DNA of 22,828 bases from an uncultured Eubacteriales bacterium (GTDB lineage Bacteria; Bacillota; Clostridia; Oscillospirales; CAG-272), in assembly GCA_902462015.1 (NCBI GenBank), contig CABPZV010000016.1, forward strand, positions 1-22,828, written 5' to 3'. The notes under the pieces were generated by a model. That model saw only the letters and a program-made list of their open reading frames with translations, had not been told where the DNA came from and searched no databases. This document shows, one piece after another, positions 15,600 through 22,769 of this stretch (within the stretch, counting starts at the first letter, position 1; every line of letters begins with the position of its first letter). A program made the translations under genes and the position numbers.

Positions 15600-15616
15600 C
15601 TTCAGCTCGGCTGAAG
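15600..15616 (-). other. inverted repeat CTTCAGC-TCG-GCTGAAG before the ATPase gene
   Basis: A perfect 7-bp stem with a 3-nt loop in the GH3-ATPase gap, with nearly the same arms as the site at 12775-12791. No T-tract follows. Either an intercistronic RNA hairpin or a protein-binding site next to the internal promoter. Confidence 0.4.
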
Positions 15617-15678
15617 CGCAGACTGTCTTATAAAACAAAGTATGAATACAATCCTGAAGTCTTTAGTCTTATATTAAT

Positions 15679-17397
15679 TCAAAGGTGAGTATCCCACATT
15701 CCGCAGAAAGCATCCACCGGGCTTTTGCCTTTAAATTCACTGCGTCCCATAATCTTGTCAATTACTGCCTTTACAGTCTCATCCTTGAATTTATACGCGT
15801 TAATATACGTCCGAATTCGAGGCACGTCAATCAGATGATACGGATTGGCAAACGAAATAAATACCGTTGGTATAACTGACTGGTAAAACGGACAATTTAC
15901 TCCCATTGGATTTTCCCATTCAATTCTTATAGTGGTTTGATTTGATTTGGTAATGAGATTTGCCGCATAAATTATCAGGTCGTATTTCTCCGCAACCGCG
16001 GCAAATGGTTCAGCCATACCCTCAAAGCCTTTGCCGCCCTTAAATATATCGACCATAAACCCTTCTCTGTGCAGTGCTTCCGAAAATATTTGTCCGATAT
16101 CCTCTCCGCCTCCGGAGCCAAATGCACTCTCTCCTGATTTCAGCACATAAAGAAGAACCCTTTTATATTTTTCAGGAGACACAGGAATCAGATTTTGTTT
16201 GTCCTTTACAAGTGTTATTCCCTTGTCAGCGCAGTCTTTTTCAATTTTTACATGTTTATCACATCCAATTATCTCTCCCGCTTTTTTAACGTCGGCAAAA
16301 ATTGTTGAATCCTCCTTTTTTTCATGAAGACGAAGCGCCGCCTTAAGTCCTAAAATCCTCGTTACCGCTTCATTTAGTCTTTCTTGGGTAAGAATTCCCT
16401 TTTCAATACCTTCCTCCATAAATGAATAATCTTCATCGAGGTTTTTCGTAAACAGGAACATATCGCATCCGGAAGCAATCGCGTACGGAACAGCCTTTCT
16501 TCTGTCCATAGCAATACACATTCCTGCCATTGTAGACGAATCTGTTATAACCATTCCGTTAAATCCCAGCTTGCCGCGAAGCAACCCGTTAATAAGCTCA
16601 GGTGCAAGAGTAGCAGGCATAATTTCTTCGTCCTTAATTCCAGGAATAAGAGCTTTTGTATAAGCTGGAAGCATAATGTGCCCTACCATAACCGTCAGCG
16701 CACCCGCTTCAATTCCTTCTCTGAATACTCTTCCATACGTCGCATCCCATTCGCTACATGAAAGAGAATTTATACTTGTAACAAGATGCTGATCCCTCTC
16801 GTCAACACCATCGCCGGGAAAATGCTTGAGCGATACACACATTCCTTTTGACTGAACAGCCCTTGTAAAAGCTGCTCCTGCCTTTGCAACGAATTCAGCG
16901 TTATCTCCATAAAGTCTCGTGTTTGTAATTGGATTTCTAAAATTGTAATCTATATCTATTACCGGCGCGAATGCGTAATTAGCCCCGACCGACATTCCTT
17001 CCGTCGCCGCCACCTCTCCCTGAAGGGCCGCAAACGTGACGTCTCCTGTCGCTCCAATAAGCATATTAGGACCGACGTTAGTACCTTCCTTCACAATGCC
17101 GTCTCCTCCAGCTTCAAGGTTAGCGGAAATCAGCATCGGTATCCTTGAATATTTTTGAAGTGTGTTGGAAACTTGGCATGCTTCCCTATACGGCAGCACC
17201 CTCGCCATCATACCGCCCGGTGCATACTTGCCGCAGATATTTTTTAAGAAATTTTCATCACTTGTATATGTTACAAGGTGAAAAAGCTGCCCGATTTTGT
17301 CATGAAGGCTCATTGAATCAAGCGTATTATATACCCAATTAAGCTGTTCCTTTTCAAGATTAAAAGGCTTTTTTCTCAATATTTCAAAGTCAGGCAT
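15679..17397 (-). CDS. glycoside hydrolase family 3 protein (beta-glycosidase or beta-N-acetylhexosaminidase)
   Basis: A 572-residue GH3 enzyme. The N-terminal TIM barrel runs from about residue 20 to 350, with MSLHDKIGQLFHL, NYAFAPVIDIDYNFRNP, LKHFPGDGVDERDQH (190-204) and FNGMVITDSSTMAGM, in which D286 is the expected nucleophile. D202 and H204 lie where NagZ-type members carry their acid/base His dyad, which favours the hexosaminidase-like subgroup, but this branch has mixed specificities. A GH3 C-terminal alpha/beta sandwich domain follows from about residue 390. There is no signal peptide, so it is cytoplasmic. GGGAG lies 8 nt before the ATG. As first gene of the nine-gene locus, behind its own regulatory region, it may trim beta-linked sugar from the imported glycoside. 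Confidence 0.88.
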   Translation of the reverse strand: MPDFEILRKKPFNLEKEQLNWVYNTLDSMSLHDKIGQLFHLVTYTSDENFLKNICGKYAPGGMMARVLPYREACQVSNTLQKYSRIPMLISANLEAGGDGIVKEGTNVGPNMLIGATGDVTFAALQGEVAATEGMSVGANYAFAPVIDIDYNFRNPITNTRLYGDNAEFVAKAGAAFTRAVQSKGMCVSLKHFPGDGVDERDQHLVTSINSLSCSEWDATYGRVFREGIEAGALTVMVGHIMLPAYTKALIPGIKDEEIMPATLAPELINGLLRGKLGFNGMVITDSSTMAGMCIAMDRRKAVPYAIASGCDMFLFTKNLDEDYSFMEEGIEKGILTQERLNEAVTRILGLKAALRLHEKKEDSTIFADVKKAGEIIGCDKHVKIEKDCADKGITLVKDKQNLIPVSPEKYKRVLLYVLKSGESAFGSGGGEDIGQIFSEALHREGFMVDIFKGGKGFEGMAEPFAAVAEKYDLIIYAANLITKSNQTTIRIEWENPMGVNCPFYQSVIPTVFISFANPYHLIDVPRIRTYINAYKFKDETVKAVIDKIMGRSEFKGKSPVDAFCGMWDTHL

Positions 17398-17437
17398 TTT
17401 TCACACTCCCTAATGGTTTATTTTTCTATAAATTCAT

Positions 17438-17451
17438 TTTGTCCGGACAAA
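17438..17451. promoter_or_regulatory. 14-bp perfect palindrome, candidate operator
   Basis: TTTGTCCGGACAAA is an exact palindrome 41-54 bp upstream of the GH3 start and downstream of the proposed -10 box. The dyad form and size fit a dimeric repressor (GntR- or LacI-like), but no regulator gene lies in the window. Function is inferred from form and place. Confidence 0.5.
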
Positions 17452-17509
17452 TAAAAACTATACAATTTTTTTGAAAAGGCAGAATTGCTGCTAATTAAAC
17501 CTTTGTATT

Positions 17510-17539
17510 ATTATATCCATTATTTCCGACTCTACACAA
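17510..17539 (-). promoter_or_regulatory. possible promoter of the carbohydrate locus
   Basis: Reading leftwards, TTGTGT (17539-17534, weak), an 18-nt spacer and a perfect TATAAT (17515-17510). Predicted start is near 17503, so the palindrome at 17438-17451 would lie in the early transcribed region where a roadblock repressor could act. Confidence 0.4.
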
Positions 17540-17590
17540 AATCACACTATAAATTCAGGAAGAGAAAAAATTAATCAGTTTTATCCTCGT

Positions 17591-17619
17591 TTGACATACC
17601 ATACGATATATGTTATAAT
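17591..17619 (+). promoter_or_regulatory. perfect-consensus extended -10 promoter
   Basis: TTGACA (17591-17596), exactly 17 nt, then TATAAT (17614-17619) preceded by TGT, giving an extended -10 element. All twelve core positions match consensus. Transcription should begin near 17626 and run through repeat copy B into the M16 and RNase R genes, giving a leader of about 295 nt. Nothing else is recognisable in 17620-17704. Confidence 0.8.
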
Positions 17620-17704
17620 TTTTTATAGAATGTGCATGTTATATGTATACGAACTTTTTGAAATACGCGGCTGCAGTTTCCGCAGAAGCTTGCAAACCGC
17701 TGAA

Positions 17705-17910
17705 TTTCAATAAGGGACTTGCCCCGTCAAATGGCGGGGCAAGGGTTGGCAAAGCCAACCTGCCATTCAGTAGGAGATTGTATCTCCCGCTGAATGGTGA
17801 AATGTAACCCGCCGCTATTAAAGCGGCAGCTTTAATAGCGATTGCCTTAAGAGGTGGCCACCATTAAGGCCACCGCCTTAGAGGCGGGGGACATCTTGCC
17901 TAAGTTATAT
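17705..17910 (-). repeat. modular palindromic repeat, copy B (inverted relative to copy A)
   Basis: A 206-bp element with the same end blocks as copy A but opposite orientation. Read in the plus direction its stems are CTTGCCCCG/CGGGGCAAG (17718-17743), GGTTGGC/GCCAACC (17744-17760), a 16-pair stem with one mismatch (17763-17797), CGCTATTAAAGC/GCTTTAATAGCG (17813-17840), GGTGGCC/GGCCACC (17853-17874) and CCGCCT/AGGCGG (17873-17887); the last two share bases and so cannot both form fully. The second stem and the last two are absent from copy A, so whole hairpins seem to be gained or lost as modules. The element ends exactly one base before the SD (17911-17915) of the M16 gene. The only other content of the gene-free stretch 17398-17921 is the palindrome and two promoters listed separately. 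Confidence 0.85.
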
Positions 17911-17921
17911 GAGGAACAGCA

Positions 17922-19187
17922 TTGAAAGAAAAAATTGTAAGTAAAAACGGCGTACCAGTATTCTGCGAATTTAATCAGCATCTTCACAGCGCAAAGCTTG
18001 GTTTATATATAAGATGCGGAGCTATGTATGAAGAGTCCAAAAATAATGGAATCACACATTTTTTTGAACACGTTATTTTCAGGAACATCAACAAATTAAT
18101 GGGAATGAATCTATACAAGCTTCTCGACAGAAATGCAGTTGAATTCAATGCGGTAACCTACAAGGAATTCATGAACCTGTATTTTGTGTTTTCTACAGAG
18201 TCGCTTGATTTTGTGCTTGAAATATTCGAGCATATTTTTGAAGAAATCTGTCTGACTCCTCATGAAATAGAAACCGAAAGAAATATAATAAAATCCGAGA
18301 TATACGAAGAAGATGATAAATCAAGCTTGGACTATTTGGCAGAACAGGAAATATGGAAAAAAACGACGCTTACACAAACTGTCCTCGGTACACCGACCAT
18401 TCTGAATAAAATCACAAAAAAGAAGCTGAACAGTTTCCGAAAATGGATATTTTCCTCCGGAGACATGTTTGTTTATCTTACCGGAAATGCGGATTTAAAA
18501 GCTGCGCATTTAATTGCCGATGCTCTGTCCCACGCCGACATAACCGAATCCGCCGCCAAACGTCTGAACACTGCACCGGTTCCTGAAGGATTTTCAGACA
18601 GAAGCCCTTCTGTTGTGGTGAAAAACGGAGATTGCCTTCGAATACAGCTACGCTTTGATTTTTTCAGAGAAGAGGCTCAAAGTGCAGAAATGAATCTTCT
18701 CTATGATTTGCTCTTCCGTGGAGATTCATGCTTATTTTACAGCGAACTGACCGAGAAAAGAGGTCTGATATATTCCTACACTCCGATGCTCGAAGAGTAT
18801 TGCAACATCGGCAACCTTCGCGTGGGATTTGACGTTAAATATCAAAATATAGACGCTGTTCTAACTGAAACAGTTAAGATTTTTAATAAAGTCAAAACTG
18901 CAGATATCGACATAGAATCATGTAAAGCTATTTATAAGAGAAACTGCGAGCAGCTCCTTGACGACGCAGACAATCTCAACTGGGACAGAGCATACTATGG
19001 GCATATCGCAGATCCGGACTATTCACCTGAGGAGCGTATGCAGCTATATCTGAAAACAAGTAAATTACGAATTTCACAAATTGCCCAATTTTTATTCAGA
19101 ATAGATAGACTCACAGTTGCTGTAAAAGGGAAAAAATCAAAAATCAGCGCAGAAAAAATAAAACAAATAATGAACGGATTGAAATGA
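17922..19187 (+). CDS. M16 family zinc metallopeptidase
   Basis: A 421-residue single-unit inverzincin. The zinc motif is HFFEH (H46, E49, H50) with the third ligand E126 in IIKSEIYEE, the 76-residue spacing normal for HxxEH...E. The second half carries EKRGLIYSY, whose R280 and Y284 correspond to the conserved substrate-side pair in the other lobe, so one chain has both halves of the site and may work as a homodimer. Firmicute M16 genes often occur as pairs; only one is here. The start is TTG at 17922 with GAGGA 6 nt upstream; no better codon is nearby, and the N-terminus (MKEKIVSKNGVPVFCE) matches the family. Its end overlaps the RNase R start by 4 nt. No signal peptide, so cytoplasmic. Confidence 0.88.
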   Translation: MKEKIVSKNGVPVFCEFNQHLHSAKLGLYIRCGAMYEESKNNGITHFFEHVIFRNINKLMGMNLYKLLDRNAVEFNAVTYKEFMNLYFVFSTESLDFVLEIFEHIFEEICLTPHEIETERNIIKSEIYEEDDKSSLDYLAEQEIWKKTTLTQTVLGTPTILNKITKKKLNSFRKWIFSSGDMFVYLTGNADLKAAHLIADALSHADITESAAKRLNTAPVPEGFSDRSPSVVVKNGDCLRIQLRFDFFREEAQSAEMNLLYDLLFRGDSCLFYSELTEKRGLIYSYTPMLEEYCNIGNLRVGFDVKYQNIDAVLTETVKIFNKVKTADIDIESCKAIYKRNCEQLLDDADNLNWDRAYYGHIADPDYSPEERMQLYLKTSKLRISQIAQFLFRIDRLTVAVKGKKSKISAEKIKQIMNGLK

Positions 19188-21598
19188 AAAAGAAAGATAT
19201 CGAAACACAAGAAAATTTTTCGGCTGAATGCGGCCAGGTATATGAAAAAACAAAAAAAGAAAATGAAATTTCTGACAAAATTATCGCTCGTCTTTCATCC
19301 GGTGACTACATCCCCTGCAAACCTGAGACGCTCATCGATGACATGAACTTCACAGATCGACAGGAAGCTTTTATGACAGCAATATATGAGCTTGAAGATG
19401 AAGGCAAAATTGTATCGATGAAACGCGGGAAAATTGTTCTCACTGAGAATTCTCCGTATCTGCGCGGAACCTACCGTGCAAACGCAAAAGGTTTTGGATT
19501 TATCACGCCTGAAGATACATTTTCGTCACGCTTCTGCGGAGACTTATACGTAGATTCAGAAAACACCTGCGGAGCGATAAACGGAGATACTGTTCTCGCG
19601 GCAGAAATAAAATCCAAACATTCCGGAGCGCAGAAAAGCAGCGAGGGGATTATTCTTCATATTATAAAACACGAGGTTACAGAACTGTCCGGTACCGTTG
19701 AACCAATTCCCCCGCTTCCACGCGGAATCCGTTGTTCTTCCGGTCTATGCGTCAGACCTGATAAAAATATATACACATTTCCTGTTCTCCTTGAAGATGG
19801 AGGTTCTACTCTCCCTCACATAGGTTCCAGCGTACAGGTAAAACTGCTTAAATATCCTGACAAAAACGGCTATGCATCAGGAGTTATCACAGAAGTTTTC
19901 GGTGAAAGCGGTACCACCGATGCTGTATACGCGTCTATACTCTACGAGTATGGAATTAAATCCGAAAACGGAGGCGGATTCTCGGATACACTGCTCTCGC
20001 AGGCCAAGAAGATTTCCGACCGCGGCATATTTTATGAGAATTCTATAGAACATACCGGAGGAGATTTAGACGGACGAAAAGATCTACGCGCTGAAACAAT
20101 CTTTACTCTCGACGGAGCCGATGCAAAAGACCTTGACGACGCTATAAATGTGCGCCGCAACGGAAACGGATGGATTCTCGGAGTCCATATAGCAGATGTT
20201 TCCCATTATATAAAATTTAAATCTCCTCTTGATTGTGAAGCGTTATCCCGCGGTACAAGCATTTATCTGACAGACCGTGTAATTCCAATGCTTCCCCGTC
20301 CGATTTCAAACGGAATTTGTTCGCTGACTGCCGGTGCTGACCGTCTGACTATGTCGGCGATTATGAAAATCGATGCTGACGGCAATATAATAGACACAGA
20401 GTTGTGTGAAAGTGTAATAAATTCAAAGGTTCGGGGAGTTTACAGCGAATTTAACGATTTCATTGAAAACGGTTCTGCTTCAGAATTTTCGGATAAATAC
20501 GCAGCTCTCGGATCTATGCCCGATGACTGTGTTGAGCTCTACAGACTGCTTGAAAGAAAAAGCAGAGAGAGGGGAGCTCTTGAGCTTGAAACATCAGAGG
20601 CAGTAATTATGCTGGATGCAGACGGAAATCCGACAGAAATTTCAGTACAGAAGCGCGGTATTGGCGAAAGAATGATTGAACAGTTCATGCTATGCGCAAA
20701 TATCGCTGTAGCAAACAGTCTCAATCATAGAAATGTCCCCTGCGTTTACCGCATACATGAGGAGCCGTCTCCTGAGAAAATTCACAATTTCGCCGTATTC
20801 GCCCATAATTTAGGTCTTAACGTATCCTCTCTCAACGCAAAAAAAGTACGACCTGAAGATATTTCTTCAATTCTGGAAGAAGCCGAAAAAAAGGAAATAG
20901 GAACGGTCGTATCATATGTACTGCTTCGTTCACTGATGAAAGCTCGTTATGACAGCAAATGTTCTCCGCATTTCGGTCTGTCGTCAGATATGTACTGTCA
21001 CTTTACCTCACCGATCAGACGGTATCCCGATCTTACCGTACACCGTTTTATTAAACAAATGATAAAAGGTCAGTTATCCGGAAGAGCGCTTAAGGAAGCT
21101 GGGATCTTCGCCCAAAAAGCGGCAGAAAAATCAAATATCAACGAGCTTCGTGCCATTTCAGCAGAACGTGCAGTAGAAGAGCTATATAAAGTGAAATATA
21201 TGAGCAGATTTATTAATGAGGAGTTTGAAGGCATTATAAGTTCTGTAACCTCATTCGGCATTTTCGTGGAGCTGCCAAACACCTGCGAAGGGCTTGTCCC
21301 CATTTCCAGTATGAACGGATATTTTGTATACGATGAGAATCTGCTTACCTTATCTAACGGAAGAGTTGTATTTCGTCTCGGAAACAAAGTAAGAGTTAAA
21401 CTAATATCAGCTGATATACTTCACAGAAAACTCGAATTTTCTCTGGTAGGGACAGATAACGGAGATATTATTTCAAAAGAGAAAAACAATTTAAAATACA
21501 ATTATCGAAAAAATAAAAAAACAAATAACAGAAAAAAGCACAAAAGAACTGACAGCAGCAACCGAAGACAAAGAAAACGCAGAAAAAAACACCATTAA
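19184..21598 (+). CDS. rnr: ribonuclease R
   Basis: An 804-residue 3'-5' exoribonuclease able to digest structured RNA. In order: an N-terminal winged-helix-like segment (about 25-85); cold-shock domains (about 90-240) beginning GTYRANAKGFGFI; the RNB catalytic domain with TLDGADAKDLDDAI, whose D310, D316, D318 and D319 match the four metal-binding aspartates of the family; IEQFMLCANIAVAN and YRIHEEPSPEKI; SPIRRYPDLTVHR; an S1 domain (about 680-760) with FEGIISSVTSFGIFVELP; and a Lys/Arg-rich tail over the last 35 residues. Length fits the family (E. coli RNase R 813). The ATG overlaps the M16 stop in ATGA form, so the two are probably translationally coupled. It is usually a neighbour of smpB or secG; the M16 partner is less usual. 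Confidence 0.96.
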   Translation: MKKKDIETQENFSAECGQVYEKTKKENEISDKIIARLSSGDYIPCKPETLIDDMNFTDRQEAFMTAIYELEDEGKIVSMKRGKIVLTENSPYLRGTYRANAKGFGFITPEDTFSSRFCGDLYVDSENTCGAINGDTVLAAEIKSKHSGAQKSSEGIILHIIKHEVTELSGTVEPIPPLPRGIRCSSGLCVRPDKNIYTFPVLLEDGGSTLPHIGSSVQVKLLKYPDKNGYASGVITEVFGESGTTDAVYASILYEYGIKSENGGGFSDTLLSQAKKISDRGIFYENSIEHTGGDLDGRKDLRAETIFTLDGADAKDLDDAINVRRNGNGWILGVHIADVSHYIKFKSPLDCEALSRGTSIYLTDRVIPMLPRPISNGICSLTAGADRLTMSAIMKIDADGNIIDTELCESVINSKVRGVYSEFNDFIENGSASEFSDKYAALGSMPDDCVELYRLLERKSRERGALELETSEAVIMLDADGNPTEISVQKRGIGERMIEQFMLCANIAVANSLNHRNVPCVYRIHEEPSPEKIHNFAVFAHNLGLNVSSLNAKKVRPEDISSILEEAEKKEIGTVVSYVLLRSLMKARYDSKCSPHFGLSSDMYCHFTSPIRRYPDLTVHRFIKQMIKGQLSGRALKEAGIFAQKAAEKSNINELRAISAERAVEELYKVKYMSRFINEEFEGIISSVTSFGIFVELPNTCEGLVPISSMNGYFVYDENLLTLSNGRVVFRLGNKVRVKLISADILHRKLEFSLVGTDNGDIISKEKNNLKYNYRKNKKTNNRKKHKRTDSSNRRQRKRRKKHH

Positions 21599-21616
21599 TA
21601 TAATCCCGATAGCTGT

Positions 21617-21835
21617 TCACGATGCTTTAAGTTGGGGCGCGATTTCTGTTTCCTCCGCATTGTATACACTTTCATTATCTCTGGCAATCTGCCTGTCCTG
21701 AACCGGCCGTTCTTTCTGTGCGTCCTCTTCAGGACGGCATACCAGAGCATAAACACCCGTTATCCCGGCGACAAGAACGCAGGAGAAAATAAGTAAAAAA
21801 AACGACCTGGCTTTACCTTTAATAAAATTTCTCAT
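21617..21835 (-). CDS. small single-pass membrane protein (72 residues), possibly the 3' part of a frameshifted gene
   Basis: Encodes a basic N-terminus (MRNFIKGKARS), one membrane span (about residues 11-31, FFLLIFSCVLVAGITGVYALV) and an acidic, polar extracytoplasmic tail of about 40 residues. No family is recognised; the layout resembles small bitopic cell-division or envelope proteins such as FtsL, but there are no clear coiled-coil heptads. The SD (AAAGG) is 13 nt away, which is poor. A protein-like ORF of 42 codons in the +1-related frame overlaps its start; losing one T from a TTTT run at 21824-21827 would join both into one protein of about 110 residues. It converges on RNase R with an 18-nt gap. 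Confidence 0.5.
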   Translation of the reverse strand: MRNFIKGKARSFFLLIFSCVLVAGITGVYALVCRPEEDAQKERPVQDRQIARDNESVYNAEETEIAPQLKAS

Positions 21836-21947
21836 AATTATAACCGTACCTTTCGTACATACTCAACTTATATTCAGTTTCAGCTCCGGTGAAACGCCGC
21901 TCAGAATAACCGTAAGGACATAAGACTGCAAGATTTCTTTCAGTCAT
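21819..21947 (-). CDS. 42-codon Tyr-rich ORF, likely N-terminal part of the split membrane protein gene
   Basis: Starts MTERNLAVLCPYGYSERR and ends MYERYGYNYEKFY; seven tyrosines in 42 residues and a balanced charge make it look translated. No SD stands before its ATG, and an in-frame stop lies four codons upstream. It overlaps the first 17 nt of the 72-codon ORF. A Tyr-rich cytoplasmic segment followed by a basic cluster and one membrane span would be a sensible single protein, which is why a one-base frameshift is suspected. Otherwise it may be an upstream coupled ORF or chance. Confidence 0.4.
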   Translation of the reverse strand: MTERNLAVLCPYGYSERRFTGAETEYKLSMYERYGYNYEKFY

Positions 21948-22103
21948 GAAGTTTTGAATTTAAAAGACATTCCTTCACACTAAAATTTCTGCTTAATCGA
22001 TTCGTTTGTATGCATATATTTATAAATTATTATTATCCTTGCATATGTGGATTTATGCAGCCGGATTCTTTGAAAATAAATCTTATAAAGGATAACTATT
22101 GCA

Positions 22104-22769
22104 ATGGAAGAGACTAAAAAAATCAGAGTAAAAACAACATCTAAAATTTACAATTTGGCTTTTGAAAGCATTTTTAAAGATCAGTTAGAAGAAAAAATTA
22201 AAGCTGACAATACTCACCGTTCTTACAAGAGCTGGATAGACACAATATTACACAATTCTAATTATGAATCGGCAAACGGCAGCTCCAGGACTGAAAACGT
22301 TGCAGATGAAAGCGGAGAACTTGAGGAGTTTTTAAGTACTCTTGCATCAAAGCTTCCGGAATGTGTGGAAACTATAGAGAGTATGTCGGCTGGTAAAATA
22401 TTATTTTATGATGACATACACAATAAAATCGACGTTATATATGATGAAAGCGGACTTCTCGGAATGAACTGCAAAACTGTTTTAACCTTTGACAGAAAAA
22501 ATCCCGATAGAATCGTAATGTACAGAACGGAGGGCTCGGGTACTTCGTTTGTTTTTGACAGTAAAACGCCCAGAATTATGTGCATGTATGAGACGGAAGC
22601 AGGTTCCATGGGTATCGGAATCATTACACACAGAATCGTAAATACTGTACCGCAGCTAATTTCCGGCAAAAAACACGCCGCTATCATCATTGACTATACC
22701 CTTGAAATGGGCGGAGCTAAATCTGAATATAATCATTTTAAAATGGACATTACCGACGTTACAAAATAA
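22104..22769 (+). CDS. DUF1934 (YwiB-like) beta-barrel protein with an internal insertion
   Basis: A 221-residue protein. Residues from about 95 to the end match the DUF1934/calycin-like pattern: AGKILFYDDIHNKIDVIYDE, GLLGMNCKTVLTFD, GSGTSFVFDS, MCMYETEAGSMGIGIIT and IIDYTLEMGGAKSEYNHFKM. Family knowledge: DUF1934 proteins are small (about 140 residues) cytoplasmic proteins of Firmicutes, often beside argS or rpoE, with no established biochemical role. The first residues, KKIRVKTTSKIYN, could be the usual first strand, in which case residues of about 20-88, hydrophilic and Ser/Glu/Asn-rich, are an insertion absent from the typical protein. AAAGGA lies 11 nt before the ATG. The A+T-rich 156-nt gap upstream must carry promoters for both directions, but none is convincing. 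Confidence 0.8.
   Translation: MEETKKIRVKTTSKIYNLAFESIFKDQLEEKIKADNTHRSYKSWIDTILHNSNYESANGSSRTENVADESGELEEFLSTLASKLPECVETIESMSAGKILFYDDIHNKIDVIYDESGLLGMNCKTVLTFDRKNPDRIVMYRTEGSGTSFVFDSKTPRIMCMYETEAGSMGIGIITHRIVNTVPQLISGKKHAAIIIDYTLEMGGAKSEYNHFKMDITDVTK

Noticed and set aside
17643..17807. A 54-codon plus-strand ORF running from the leader into repeat copy B
   Set aside because: No SD before its ATG, and the frame is not kept in copy A, where the matching sequence shifts and stops. It is best seen as a chance frame through hairpins.
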